A DNA stretch of 64,000 nt from DATMER01 sp034667225 (GCA_034667225.1 JAXDKG010000001.1:124001-188000), one strand, 5' to 3'. Counted from the stretch's first letter, positions 48,601-55,794 are shown. Numbers and translations are program-made. Notes: generated by a model not told the origin, from the sequence alone.

Positions 48601-48763
48601 TGGCAAAGGCTTCGACGAGCCCGCCGAAGGGGAGACCCGCCACGGGCTGGGCAGCATGACCGCGCGCGCGGCCGACCTCAAGGGACGGCTGACGATCGAT
48701 TCGGCCTCGGGCCGCGGCACCGAAGTCCGGCTGGAAGTGCCGCTCACGGGCCGAAACGCATGA
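45644..48763 (+). CDS. Propeller-type hybrid sensor histidine kinase
   Basis: A 1039-residue membrane sensor. GTG start follows the TfuA stop by 9 bp. Signal/anchor helix WLAAWLILLGGASSAEQ; then two-component propeller repeats over about residues 35-680 (repeats of DxxGxLWIAT type, e.g. DGRGYLWIATTDGVSRFDGG and RLWIATEGGGLGRLD). A Y_Y_Y domain follows (YQVQMEGFDRDWNQ), then one transmembrane helix (WFLSLVAFALAGGIVALY). The kinase part has HisKA_3 H-box RIATDLHDDLGSSLSRISYL and ATPase boxes IRDDGKGFDEP and GLGSMTARAADLKG. Such periplasmic propellers sense glycans in Bacteroidota. Spacing suggests co-transcription with the RiPP genes, and the NarL regulator follows. Confidence 0.93.
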   Translation: MHPRRLKWSPWLAAWLILLGGASSAEQLPVRAYGIADGLAGDSITDIVQDGRGYLWIATTDGVSRFDGGRFITYGSADGLPHARVHALLERRDGTMWIATNGGLARFLPDRPTGRPAFERVALGSAMPEPVFSLYEDRSGRIWAGGAGRLFVLEAGRVREIGLEALPARPKTIDSFAETPDGSVWIGTQQGLLRHLPDGRTSFQPVLPHHGDDRVLDLEVDRKGRIWVVHLLRVFIFKPGPEGLQPGGPRPSLAETAAKLGCRITVDRPASLPLRAGEVCEIGNPEDDTGWQKALGSGDQMRLVSNRGMFLWDGRLREWTEENGLIDSSLTAMAEDRDGNLWLGTEGRGVMRVARHGFIGYTAHEGLANPQVLSIFQGGDGALYVHSGDTYQRELWLHRFDGARLTAVRPRLPPEIGYLGWSVHQSAVLDRSGGWWIATGQGLLRYPAGTRFEDLGSVLPTVIAARDGLGGNSIERIFEDSRGDLWIGTNGARPLTQRVRATGELRSFGREQGLAAESLPWALAEDRAGHVWVGLARGGVLRLIPQGSGPARLERFGPEQGLPDAPVTDLHIDARGRLWIATEGGGLGRLDDPSSRSPRFVRLTTLEGISSNEVRCLTEDRWGRIFVGGHRGIDRLDPETGRIEHFTTLDGLASNLVDTAERDREGHLWFGTRRGLSQLVPVREPVSLVQSPWITGVSINGVPQRVSELGAPRVEGIEMETRRSRLEIEFLALSFAPGESLRYQVQMEGFDRDWNQASGARSVVYAHLPAGRYRFLVRAVTLEDRAASVVPAEVLIVVRPPLWQRAWFLSLVAFALAGGIVALYRYRVSHLLALERMRTRIATDLHDDLGSSLSRISYLSELARRRTEGDLEGSRLVTDIGETAREMMNSLGESIWAIDPRRDDLRSLATRIRRFAGDLLESRGIVWNLQAPADAEEVKLSPVERRQLYLVFKEALHNIAQHSGAASVTMSLAVKGWRLTAVIRDDGKGFDEPAEGETRHGLGSMTARAADLKGRLTIDSASGRGTEVRLEVPLTGRNA

Positions 48764-48812
48764 TCATGCGCTAGGCCGCACCGCGGCGGCGTGGTACGAA
48801 TGGACGCAAGAC

Positions 48813-49460
48813 ATGATTTCTAACGAAACGATACGAATCGCCATCGTCGAGGACGATCCGGCGGCGCAGGAAGCCCTTCGCCTGCTCATCGACGACACCG
48901 AGGGCTTCCGCTGCGTCGGCTCCTTCGGCAGCGCGGAGCAGGCCTTGCGCACCCTGAGGGAGCCGGCGCCCGACGTCCTTCTCCTGGACATCAGCCTGCC
49001 CGGCATGCCGGGCTCCCAGGCCGTGCGCCACTTCCACGAGCGGCACCCCGCGATGGCTATCCTGATGCTGACGCTCCACGACGACGAAGAGCGGATCTTC
49101 GAGTCGCTGTGCAACGGGGCCGCCGGCTATCTCCTCAAGAAGACGCCGCCGTCCCGGCTCCTGCACGCGATCCGCGAGGCGCGGGAGAGCGGCGCGCCGA
49201 TGTCGCCGGAGATCGCGCACAAGGTCGTGCGCCTGTTCCGCGACTTCCGGCCGCCCGCGAAGCTGCAGACCGATCTCACACGGCTGGAGATCAAGCTGCT
49301 CTCGCTGCTCTCCGAGGGCTTCAGCTACCAGTCGGCGGCGGACGAGATGCGGGTGAGCATCAACACGGTGCGCAACTACATCCGCTCGATCTACGAGAAG
49401 CTGCAGGTGCACTCGAAGTCCGAGGCGGTCAGCAAAGCCCTCAAGGCCGGGCTGATCTGA
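48813..49460 (+). CDS. NarL/LuxR-family response regulator
   Basis: A 215-residue regulator, partner of the upstream kinase (50-bp gap). Receiver: acidic pocket IVEDDPAAQEAL, phospho-acceptor Asp in LLLDISLPGMPG, and Lys in GYLLKKTPPSRLL. C-terminal HTH: LTRLEIKLLSLLSEGFSYQSAADEMRVSINTVRNYIRSIYEKLQV. It probably controls the neighbouring RiPP or polysaccharide-degrading genes, but no binding site can be shown. Its last 20 bases overlap the end of the convergent methyltransferase gene. Confidence 0.95.
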   Translation: MISNETIRIAIVEDDPAAQEALRLLIDDTEGFRCVGSFGSAEQALRTLREPAPDVLLLDISLPGMPGSQAVRHFHERHPAMAILMLTLHDDEERIFESLCNGAAGYLLKKTPPSRLLHAIREARESGAPMSPEIAHKVVRLFRDFRPPAKLQTDLTRLEIKLLSLLSEGFSYQSAADEMRVSINTVRNYIRSIYEKLQVHSKSEAVSKALKAGLI

Positions 49461-50094
49461 TCGGCCTGTCCTCAGCAGCTCTCGCAAGCAGGTAGCAGCG
49501 GCGGCTGGGGTACTCCGCTCCCTCGTAGGGTTCACGTTCGATTTCTTCCGTGACGTGGAAGTGAGCCCCGCTGAGCGCCGTGATCACTGCATCCGGAACG
49601 TGGAACTGGAAATCCAGGGAAACGGGAGCGCCATACAGGTCGTCCAGATGCACCGCGTGATCGCCAATGTGGAATGAAATCAGAGCCAGCCCGTCTTGGC
49701 GCAATACCCGGCGCACCTCCCGAAAGACTGCATCGAGCTCGGCCGGTTCGAAATGCACGATTGAATAGAACGCCACCACGCCTGCCAGGCTGGCATCCTC
49801 GAAGTCGAGGCGGCGCATGTCGCCGACGCGAAAGTCGATCCCGGGACTGAGATTGCCAGCCACCTTGATCATCTCGGCCGACAGGTCGACGCCGATGACC
49901 GAGACACCCTGCTCGCGAAGATATTTCGCAATCTGCCCGGGCCCGCAGCCGAGGTCGACGACCCAACCGTTGCCGCGCGTGGCCTCCGCAAACCGATTCA
50001 GCAGATGCCGGTCGAGCGGCTTCTGCTCCAACTCCGTAAAGAGATGGTCGGCATACGCGCTCGCCGCGGAGTCGTAGCTATCGCGGACGTTCAT
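49441..50094 (-). CDS. Class I SAM-dependent methyltransferase
   Basis: A 217-residue protein; the start was placed at ATG 50094 (MNVRDSYDSAASAYADHL), since the longer frame adds only five residues. SAM-binding motif I VVDLGCGPGQIAKYL, motif II VIGVDLSAEMI, and motif IV FEDASLAGVVAFYSIVHF are typical of UbiE/COQ5-like enzymes. The acceptor is unknown. It faces the response-regulator gene tail to tail with a 20-bp overlap. No tie to the RiPP locus can be shown, though a tailoring role is possible. Confidence 0.9.
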   Translation of the reverse strand: MNVRDSYDSAASAYADHLFTELEQKPLDRHLLNRFAEATRGNGWVVDLGCGPGQIAKYLREQGVSVIGVDLSAEMIKVAGNLSPGIDFRVGDMRRLDFEDASLAGVVAFYSIVHFEPAELDAVFREVRRVLRQDGLALISFHIGDHAVHLDDLYGAPVSLDFQFHVPDAVITALSGAHFHVTEEIEREPYEGAEYPSRRCYLLARAAEDRPIRSARP

Positions 50095-50155
50095 GCGACG
50101 GATCTCCAAGTACTTAGGCGCTTACCAAGTACGACCGCTCGTTCCGACAAACTCG

Positions 50156-50290
50156 CTATACCTTCAGGCGAAGGAGATTGAGGCCTGCCTCCTCGTACCA
50201 ATAGCTGCGCGCCCGTTGGTGGTGCGCATGGTCGGCCACTCCAAGAGCCAGCCACACGTTGATGTCGGGCAAGTCAATCGGGTCGGCCAT
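50156..50290 (-). pseudogene. Truncated VapC-like PIN toxin
   Basis: A 44-codon frame read on the minus strand starts MADPIDLPDINVWLALGVAD and continues HAHHQRARSYWYEEAG before ending LNLLRLKV and a stop. The D-x-N-V-W-L-A-L core with the first catalytic Asp is the signature of VapC PIN toxins of this type, normally about 130-140 residues; everything after the second helix is missing. It overlaps the vapB stop by 17 bp, the normal coupled arrangement. The toxin must be inactive, with the antitoxin left as a remnant. Confidence 0.7.
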
Positions 50291-50543
50291 CCGCAACCTC
50301 TTCCTCGTCGAGGATGCGCTGGATCTCCATATTGGTCAGGGGCGGAAGAGTATGGCCTGTTGCCGCTCGCGAGACAGGAAGCTCGCTGCGCTGACGCCTG
50401 GGCGGTGCGGAGTGCGAAGGTGCTCCTCTCAATCCTTCCTCTACATAGCGGGCAATGAGCTCCTGCAACTTCAGGCCGTTGAGGGCGGCCTTGTCTTTCA
50501 CTTGGCGGAGGAGCTCGTCGGGGAGATCAATGGTGGTTCTCAT
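50274..50543 (-). CDS. VapB-type antitoxin
   Basis: An 89-residue protein beginning MRTTIDLPDELLRQVKDKAA, a ribbon-helix-helix start typical of VapB/RelB antitoxins that bind the operator as dimers. The C-terminal half (LPPLTNMEIQRILDEEEVAD) is the disordered toxin-wrapping region. Normal VapB proteins are 70-90 residues, so it appears complete, while its toxin gene is truncated. ATG with AATGCCTCC upstream; ribosome site weak. Confidence 0.8.
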   Translation of the reverse strand: MRTTIDLPDELLRQVKDKAALNGLKLQELIARYVEEGLRGAPSHSAPPRRQRSELPVSRAATGHTLPPLTNMEIQRILDEEEVADGRPD

Positions 50544-50689
50544 GGAGGCATTTTTGTGCGCTTGGCCGCGGAGGTCAAGCGGCCATCCGCGGGAAGGTCG
50601 AGAAGAACAATAGATCGGCTCCGGGCTCGGCGCCTCGCCGGGGGCTTCGATCTCCCAATCTCGCGCATGTTCATGCGTGGCGTGGCGGG

Positions 50690-50886
50690 ATGGAACCGAT
50701 TACTCTCTATTCAACGGTCGGGATGGGGAAGGCTCCTTGAAGGTTTCTTCGAGGGCATTGTTTCAAAAGAGGGACGGAGGGAGCGATTTCAATTTGAGGG
50801 CTTTGCGCGGTCCGCCGCCGCGCGCCAAAAAGGGTCTACTGGAGTTTATAGAGAGGGGAGCGCGGAAGCGGCTCCCCTTTTTCTTT
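50690..50886 (+). ncRNA. Putative small RNA or repeat element, copy 1, ending in a terminator
   Basis: The 5' part (TACTCTCTATTCAACGGTCG, then GGCTCCTTGAAGGTTT) is shared, with small changes, with 59565-59620. The element ends in a strong hairpin (GGGGAGC at 50855-50861, GCTCCCC at 50871-50877) followed by TTTTTCTTT, a plus-strand intrinsic terminator. No plus-strand gene reads into it: the last one ends at 49460 and both neighbours are on the minus strand. The 356-bp gap between vapB and the molybdoenzyme holds nothing else that I can identify. Confidence 0.45.
50855..50886 (+). terminator. Intrinsic terminator without an upstream coding gene
   Basis: 7-bp G/C stem, 9-nt loop, then TTTTTCTTT on the plus strand. 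On the minus strand there is no U-tract after the stem, so it does not serve the molybdoenzyme gene. Confidence 0.7.
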
Positions 50887-50899
50887 GATAGTCCCAGTC

Positions 50900-51589
50900 T
50901 CAGATTCCACCCAGCCAGGGATAGCCCTTGTCCTCCCAGAAGCCGCCGGGGCGCTCCGCGGTGAAGGTCATCCGCGACAGGTGCTTGGTCAGCTTGTATC
51001 CCAGCTTGATCGGCGAGTAGACGCGCAGCGGCTCGCCGCGGGCGGGGCGCAGCGGGCCGTCGTTGAACCCGTAGGCCAGGATCGTCTGCGGGTGCATGGC
51101 GCTCTTCAGGTCCCAGCCGTTGAAGTACCCCGAGTCCAGCGTGTCGAACCGGATGTAGCGTGCCTCGGCCGTGGGCTCCGCCAAGGCGATCACGGTCGCG
51201 AGCGGTGCTCCGGTCCAGGTCGCGATCGCCGTCCATCCCTCCACGCAGTGGTGCTTCACCGTGTAGGTGATCCGCGGCATCGCCTGGATCATCTCCATCG
51301 TCAGGCGCTGCGGGTTGCGCACCAGGCCGCCCACTTCCAGCGCCCAGTCCGCGGGCACCACGACCCGGGCCGGAGGCTTCGTCCGCGAGTAGACCGGGAA
51401 CTGCTCGTTGGGCGTCCGCTCCGAGATGGGGTACTGGGGCGCGAGCCGGCTGTTAGAGACGAACAGCTTCTCCCCGACCCAGTCGTTGAAGCGCGAGGCG
51501 GACTCCTGCCAGCCACAGGAGACGGCGAGGGAGGCCGGCCCCGCCACGAGGCCCAGGCGTAAGAGGTCGCGGCGGCTCAGGCTAGTCAT
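50900..51589 (-). CDS. Sulfite oxidase-like molybdopterin oxidoreductase (Tat-exported)
   Basis: A 229-residue periplasmic molybdoenzyme. The Tat signal MTSLSRRDLLRLGLVAG is at the N-terminus. The catalytic core shows RVVVPADWALEVGGLVRNP, and the Mo-ligating Cys in VKHHCVEGWTAIATWTGAPL. It is a compact oxidase of the MsrP/YedY group; probable substrates are oxidised sulfur or related compounds. The next gene, a cytochrome b, overlaps its start by 8 bp and probably passes electrons to it across the membrane. Confidence 0.88.
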   Translation of the reverse strand: MTSLSRRDLLRLGLVAGPASLAVSCGWQESASRFNDWVGEKLFVSNSRLAPQYPISERTPNEQFPVYSRTKPPARVVVPADWALEVGGLVRNPQRLTMEMIQAMPRITYTVKHHCVEGWTAIATWTGAPLATVIALAEPTAEARYIRFDTLDSGYFNGWDLKSAMHPQTILAYGFNDGPLRPARGEPLRVYSPIKLGYKLTKHLSRMTFTAERPGGFWEDKGYPWLGGI

Positions 51590-52295
51590 GGCTGGGGAAC
51601 CTCCCTCGATACTTGCCGGTGATGATGGCCCGCAGCGACGCGGGGTCCACCAGGAACACCATCAGGACGTGGATGGCCGAGAAGCCCACGAAGAGCCACA
51701 CGGACCAGAAGTGCCAGTAGCGCGCGAGCTCGTAGCCGCCGAACGCCGCCACCAGCCAGGAGAGCTGCGCCGGCTTGTACATCGCGAAGCCGGTTAGGAC
51801 GGACAGCACGCCGAGCAGGAAGATGAAGCTGTAGGCCCCCTTCTGGAGGGCGTTGTGCTTCCCCTGCGGCGGGTGCTCTTTGCGCAGCTTCAGGTAGTAG
51901 AGCTGCATCTGCGCGGCCTTGGGGACGTCGGAGGGGCGGAACAGGATCGACCGCCACTCGCCCGAGAAGCCGAGGTAGAGGAGATAGGCCAGGCCGGTGA
52001 TCACGAACGGCCACGCCAGGGCGAAGTGCCAGTTGAGCCCGCCGGCGAGCCATCCGCCGAGCCGGACTCCCATGGGGAAGCCCATGTTGTCCCAGGGATT
52101 GGGCAGGTACGGCTCGCCCCGGATGCCGAAGTGGGGGAACGCGTTGTAGATCTGGAGACCGCTCCCGATCATGCCCAGGAGCAGCACGGCGTTGAGCCAG
52201 TGCGTGGCGCGAACCAGCCAGTGATGGCGCTTGACCCAGGGGAGGGGGCGTGGGGCTTCAGGCGTCTCGACGGGTTCCTCCGGGGCTTCGCTCAT
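51582..52295 (-). CDS. Cytochrome b/b6-type membrane subunit
   Basis: A 237-residue membrane protein with four to five helices. Likely heme-ligating His residues occur in helices: RHHWLVRATHWLNAVLLLGM near the N-terminus, LNWHFALAWPFVITGLAYL, and FVGFSAIHVLMVFLV near the C-terminus. This is the thiosulfate-reductase/formate-dehydrogenase cytochrome b fold. It overlaps the molybdoenzyme gene by 8 bp and is upstream in transcription, forming a two-gene quinone-linked redox pair. Confidence 0.88.
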   Translation of the reverse strand: MSEAPEEPVETPEAPRPLPWVKRHHWLVRATHWLNAVLLLGMIGSGLQIYNAFPHFGIRGEPYLPNPWDNMGFPMGVRLGGWLAGGLNWHFALAWPFVITGLAYLLYLGFSGEWRSILFRPSDVPKAAQMQLYYLKLRKEHPPQGKHNALQKGAYSFIFLLGVLSVLTGFAMYKPAQLSWLVAAFGGYELARYWHFWSVWLFVGFSAIHVLMVFLVDPASLRAIITGKYRGRFPSHD

Positions 52296-52429
52296 GACGG
52301 AAATACGGCGACGGGCCCCCGGCCGGATCTACTCCTGCAACTGTCTCGCTTTTGCCTGCTCGCTACACCTAGAATACGCGCCGACCGCAAGTCCGAACCT
52401 GTTTGCCTATTTCACTTGATCTGCCGTAG

Positions 52430-53854
52430 TTGGATGGCATTGGAGGGATTGTCTTGAGAAAACCGCTTCCCGAGCCCTGGCGAATCAAAGTCGTCGAGAA
52501 GCTCGAGCTCCTCAGCCGCGAGCAGCGCGAACGCGTGCTGGTCGAGGCTGGATACAGCCTGTTCGCCGTCCCGTCGGAGGCGATCTACATCGACCTGCTC
52601 ACCGATTCGGGCACCTCGGCCATGTCGGACTGGCAGTGGGCCGGCATGATGCAGGGAGACGAGGCCTACGCCGGAGCGCGCAACTATTTTCATTTGAAAG
52701 AGGCCGTCGAGGAAGTCTTCGGCTTCCCCTACTTCCTTCCGGCCCACCAGGGGAGGGCCGCCGAGAGCCTCTTCTTCTCGTGGCTGCTGCGCGACTCGAA
52801 CGACAAGGTCATCCCTAGCAACACCCACTTCGACACCGCCCGAGGCAACATCGAGTTCCACGGCGGGAAGTGTGTCGACCTGGTCGTCGACGACATCCGC
52901 GACCCCAACTCCACGCTGCCGTTCAAAGGCAACATGGACCTGGTGAAGCTGCGCCGCTTCTTCGAGGAGACGCCGCGCGAGAGGGTGCCGGTCTGCATGT
53001 TGACCATGACCAACAACGCGGGCGGCGGCCAGCCGGTCTCGGTGGCGAACGTCAAGGCCACCTCGGAGCTGTGCAAGGAGTTCGGCATCCCGCTCTACAT
53101 CGACGCCTGCCGCTTCGCCGAGAACGCCTGGTTCATCAAGCAGCGCGAGGAGGGGCAGGGGCATCGCTCCGTGGCCGAGATCGTGCTCGAGATCTTCAGC
53201 TATGCCGAGGGCTTCACCATGAGTGCCAAGAAGGACGGCCTGGTGAACATCGGCGGGCTGTTCTGCACCCGCGACGCGGAGCTGCTGGAGCACCTCAAGC
53301 AGCGCATCCTGCTGGCGGAGGGCTTCCCGACCTATGGCGGCCTGGCGAGCCGGGATCTGGAAGCCATCGCCCGCGGTATCCGGGAAGTTCTGGATGAGAG
53401 CTACCTCGCCTTCCGCACGGGCCAGGTGGCCCTGTTCGGCGACATGCTGATCGAGCGCGGCGTGCCGCTCCTCCAGCCCACCGGCGGCCACGCGGTCTAC
53501 CTGGATGCCGGCGCCTTCCTGCCGCAAATTCCGCCGCGGCTCATGCCCGGCCATTCGCTGATCGTGGAGCTCTACCGGCAGGGCGGCGTCCGCGGCGCCG
53601 AGATCGGCAGCCACATGCTGGGCGACATCGACGACGAGACCGGCCAGATGAACACCCTGGCCGCGATCGAGATGGTGCGCCTGGCGATCCCGCGCCGCGT
53701 CTACACGAACGATCACCTGGAGTACGTGGCCGACATCCTGGGCGAGATCGCGCAGCACAAGGATCAGCTCAAGGGCTATCGCCTCACCGACCGCGCACGC
53801 GCCATTCCCAAGAGCATGCGCCACTTCCTGGCACGTTTCGAAGAGATCCAATAG
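52430..53854 (+). CDS. tnaA: Tryptophanase (beta-eliminating PLP lyase)
   Basis: A 474-residue PLP enzyme splitting tryptophan into indole, pyruvate and ammonia. Overall sequence resembles tyrosine phenol-lyase (SGTSAMSDWQWAGMMQGDEA, HQGRAAESL). However, the positions that separate the two families look tryptophanase-like: Asp in NTHFDTARG where TPL has Thr124, EIGSHMLG where TPL has the Arg381-containing MERG, and His in MRHFLARF where TPL has Phe448. The PLP lysine is in TMSAKKDGLVNIGG. The start is an in-frame TTG at 52430, with CTGCCGTAG only; the next plausible start is further in. It is followed 12 bp later by the halogenase-like gene. Confidence 0.88.
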   Translation: MDGIGGIVLRKPLPEPWRIKVVEKLELLSREQRERVLVEAGYSLFAVPSEAIYIDLLTDSGTSAMSDWQWAGMMQGDEAYAGARNYFHLKEAVEEVFGFPYFLPAHQGRAAESLFFSWLLRDSNDKVIPSNTHFDTARGNIEFHGGKCVDLVVDDIRDPNSTLPFKGNMDLVKLRRFFEETPRERVPVCMLTMTNNAGGGQPVSVANVKATSELCKEFGIPLYIDACRFAENAWFIKQREEGQGHRSVAEIVLEIFSYAEGFTMSAKKDGLVNIGGLFCTRDAELLEHLKQRILLAEGFPTYGGLASRDLEAIARGIREVLDESYLAFRTGQVALFGDMLIERGVPLLQPTGGHAVYLDAGAFLPQIPPRLMPGHSLIVELYRQGGVRGAEIGSHMLGDIDDETGQMNTLAAIEMVRLAIPRRVYTNDHLEYVADILGEIAQHKDQLKGYRLTDRARAIPKSMRHFLARFEEIQ

Positions 53855-53865
53855 GAGGGAGACTC

Positions 53866-55308
53866 ATGAGCACTTTACCCGACGCTTTACCTGAGAAGAC
53901 GAAGGTGCTCGTCATCGGCGGCGGCCCTGCCGGCTCGATGTCGAGCACTCTCCTCGCCCGCGAAGGGTTGGAAGTCACCCTTTGCGAGCGGGAGAAGTTT
54001 CCGCGATATCACATCGGCGAGTCGATGCTCCCCGGCATCGTCCCGCTGCTCAAGTTCGTCGAGCTGTTCGATCAGATCGATTCCACCATGGTCAAGAAGT
54101 TCGGCGCCTGGTTCAAGATGAAGGCGGACCTGCCGCCGGGCATGATCCGGTGGTCGGACCTCAGCAACAACGACTACACGTGGAACGTGAACCGCGCGCA
54201 GTTCGACGAGATGCTGCTGCGCCACGCCGAGAAGTGCGGCGTGCGCGTCTTCGAGGAGACGCGCATCCTCAATCTCGAGCGCAACGGCGAGGGCTTCTCC
54301 GCCGCGACCTGGGAGCGCGCCGACGGCACGAGCGGCAGGATCGAGTTCGATTACCTGATCGATGCCTCGGGCCTCAACGGCCTCATCGCCACCAAGTACC
54401 ACAAGGACCGGGTGTTCCAGGAGAACTTCGCCAACGTCGCGATCGGCGGCTATTGGGAAAACGCGAAGGAGTACGACGACGTGCGCGGCATCCGGATCGA
54501 GGGCGCTCCCCTCGCCGAGTCGTTCAACGACGGCACCGGCTGGCTGTGGAGCATCCCGATCCCCGGCAAGCTGAGCGTCGGAGTGATCATGCACGTCGAC
54601 CGTTTCAAGCAGATCAAGGACGACTACGCGAGCATGGAGGAGCTGTATCTCTCCGAGATCGCCCGTTCCTGCGAGACCAAGGCCCAGATCGAGGGCGCGA
54701 CCCAGGTCGGAAACGTCCGGGTCTGGCGCGATTACTCCTACGCTTCAGATCGCTTTTCCGGGCCGAACTACCGGCTCGCCGGCGACGCGGCGGCCTTCAT
54801 CGACCCGCTGTTCTCGCAGGGCATCCACATGGCTCTCCTCGGGGGACTTTCGGCCGCGTCGACCTTGTGCTCCTCGATGCGGGGAGAGTGGGACGAGGCC
54901 GCGATGGGCGAGTACCACGATGCTTTCGTGCGGCGCGCGTACACCCAGTTCCTCGTGGTGCTGTCGGGCTGGTACCGGCAGATCCGCAACCAGGAGCGCG
55001 TCAACCTGCACGGCGTGACGAAGGAGAACTACCAGCTCGCCTTCGACGCCGTCACCCCGGTCGTCTCCGGCCTGGCCGACGGCATCGCGACCAACAAGGT
55101 TCCGGAAGAGATCCTCAACCGGACGATGGAGTACATGACCAACATCCAGATGGAGCTGCACCAGTACGAGACGGACGACGAGGAGGCGAAGAAAGGGATC
55201 GGGGACGTCAAGCGCCAGATCGACAACATCGGCACCGGCGCGGAGGGCGCGATCCTGGGCCGCTTCATCCGCATGGAGCGCGGAAACCTGGGCCTCTCGC
55301 AGGCTTGA
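53866..55308 (+). CDS. Flavin-dependent halogenase-like FAD oxidoreductase
   Basis: A 480-residue flavoprotein with GAGGGAG before the ATG. FAD-binding VLVIGGGPAGSMSSTLLARE (GxGxxG) and KFPRYHIGESMLPGIVPLLK (typical of halogenases) near the N-terminus. The diagnostic WxWxIP motif is present in GWLWSIPIPG. A likely catalytic Lys is in MVKKFGAWFK, and NYRLAGDAAAFIDPLFSQGIHMALLGG binds FAD. These marks fit flavin-dependent halogenases of the PltA/CndH group more than simple monooxygenases. It lies 12 bp after tnaA, so the substrate may be indole or a related aromatic. A dedicated flavin reductase is not adjacent. Confidence 0.8.
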   Translation: MSTLPDALPEKTKVLVIGGGPAGSMSSTLLAREGLEVTLCEREKFPRYHIGESMLPGIVPLLKFVELFDQIDSTMVKKFGAWFKMKADLPPGMIRWSDLSNNDYTWNVNRAQFDEMLLRHAEKCGVRVFEETRILNLERNGEGFSAATWERADGTSGRIEFDYLIDASGLNGLIATKYHKDRVFQENFANVAIGGYWENAKEYDDVRGIRIEGAPLAESFNDGTGWLWSIPIPGKLSVGVIMHVDRFKQIKDDYASMEELYLSEIARSCETKAQIEGATQVGNVRVWRDYSYASDRFSGPNYRLAGDAAAFIDPLFSQGIHMALLGGLSAASTLCSSMRGEWDEAAMGEYHDAFVRRAYTQFLVVLSGWYRQIRNQERVNLHGVTKENYQLAFDAVTPVVSGLADGIATNKVPEEILNRTMEYMTNIQMELHQYETDDEEAKKGIGDVKRQIDNIGTGAEGAILGRFIRMERGNLGLSQA

Positions 55309-55317
55309 TCACTACGG

Positions 55318-55362
55318 GGCCGGCGGCTGCCCGGGGACCGGCTAGGTCCCCGCGGCCGCCGG
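55318..55362. terminator. GC-rich hairpin between convergent halogenase and STAS-like genes
   Basis: GGCCGGCGGCTGCCCGGGGA and its complement form a long GC-rich stem with GGGGACC/GGTCCCC as core, over the stop region of the STAS-like gene. No U-tract. Probably a shared terminator for the two converging genes. Confidence 0.4.
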
Positions 55363-55794
55363 ACTCTTCTTCCGGGCTTTGTACTCCTCGCGCTGCTGCT
55401 CGATCCACGCCCAGGCCTCTCCCTCCGTATTGACGAACTCGACCAGCATCTTTTCCGAGCGGAACAGGTTCGACGCCGTGAGGATCAGCTTAGCGAAGAT
55501 GCGCGCCTTCAAGGGAGCCTTGAGGATCACGGCGCCGGCAATGGCCATTTTCTTCTGGATCTCCACGGCCTCCTTGCGCGTCGACGAGGTGACGCTCTCG
55601 AGCTCGGAGATGTCGCAGATGAAGAACAGGCCGTCCACATCCTTACCGAGCTCGTAGTGCTGGCGGTTGATTTCGTGCCCGTCGTCATCGCTCAAATCCC
55701 CGACCACCCGCATGTAGATGACGTCGGGCGGGATGAAGCGGTTGATGTGCTGGCTGATCCGTCCTTCGTCCGAAGAAGCTAGCTCGGCGATCAT
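55342..55794 (-). CDS. STAS/SpoIIAA-like domain protein
   Basis: A 150-residue soluble protein. Strand-helix alternation VIYMRVVGDLSDDDGHEIN ... GLFFICDISELESVTSSTRK ... AGAVILKAPLKARIFAKLIL matches the SpoIIAA-like (DUF-type) STAS fold, with the C-terminus (EFVNTEGEAWAWIEQQREEY) as in SpoIIAA-like lipid-binding proteins. It lacks the DSSG phosphorylation motif of anti-sigma antagonists, so a different, perhaps lipid- or partner-binding role is likely. Confidence 0.6.
   Translation of the reverse strand: MIAELASSDEGRISQHINRFIPPDVIYMRVVGDLSDDDGHEINRQHYELGKDVDGLFFICDISELESVTSSTRKEAVEIQKKMAIAGAVILKAPLKARIFAKLILTASNLFRSEKMLVEFVNTEGEAWAWIEQQREEYKARKKSPAAAGT

Noticed and set aside
50259..50888. 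A 209-aa plus-strand frame across the vapB region
   Set aside because: It is antisense to the well-supported VapB frame and continues into the terminator-ended element; composition is not protein-like.
52430..53854. Tyrosine phenol-lyase
   Set aside because: General similarity is high, but the residues at the specificity positions (Asp, Ile, His) match tryptophanase instead.
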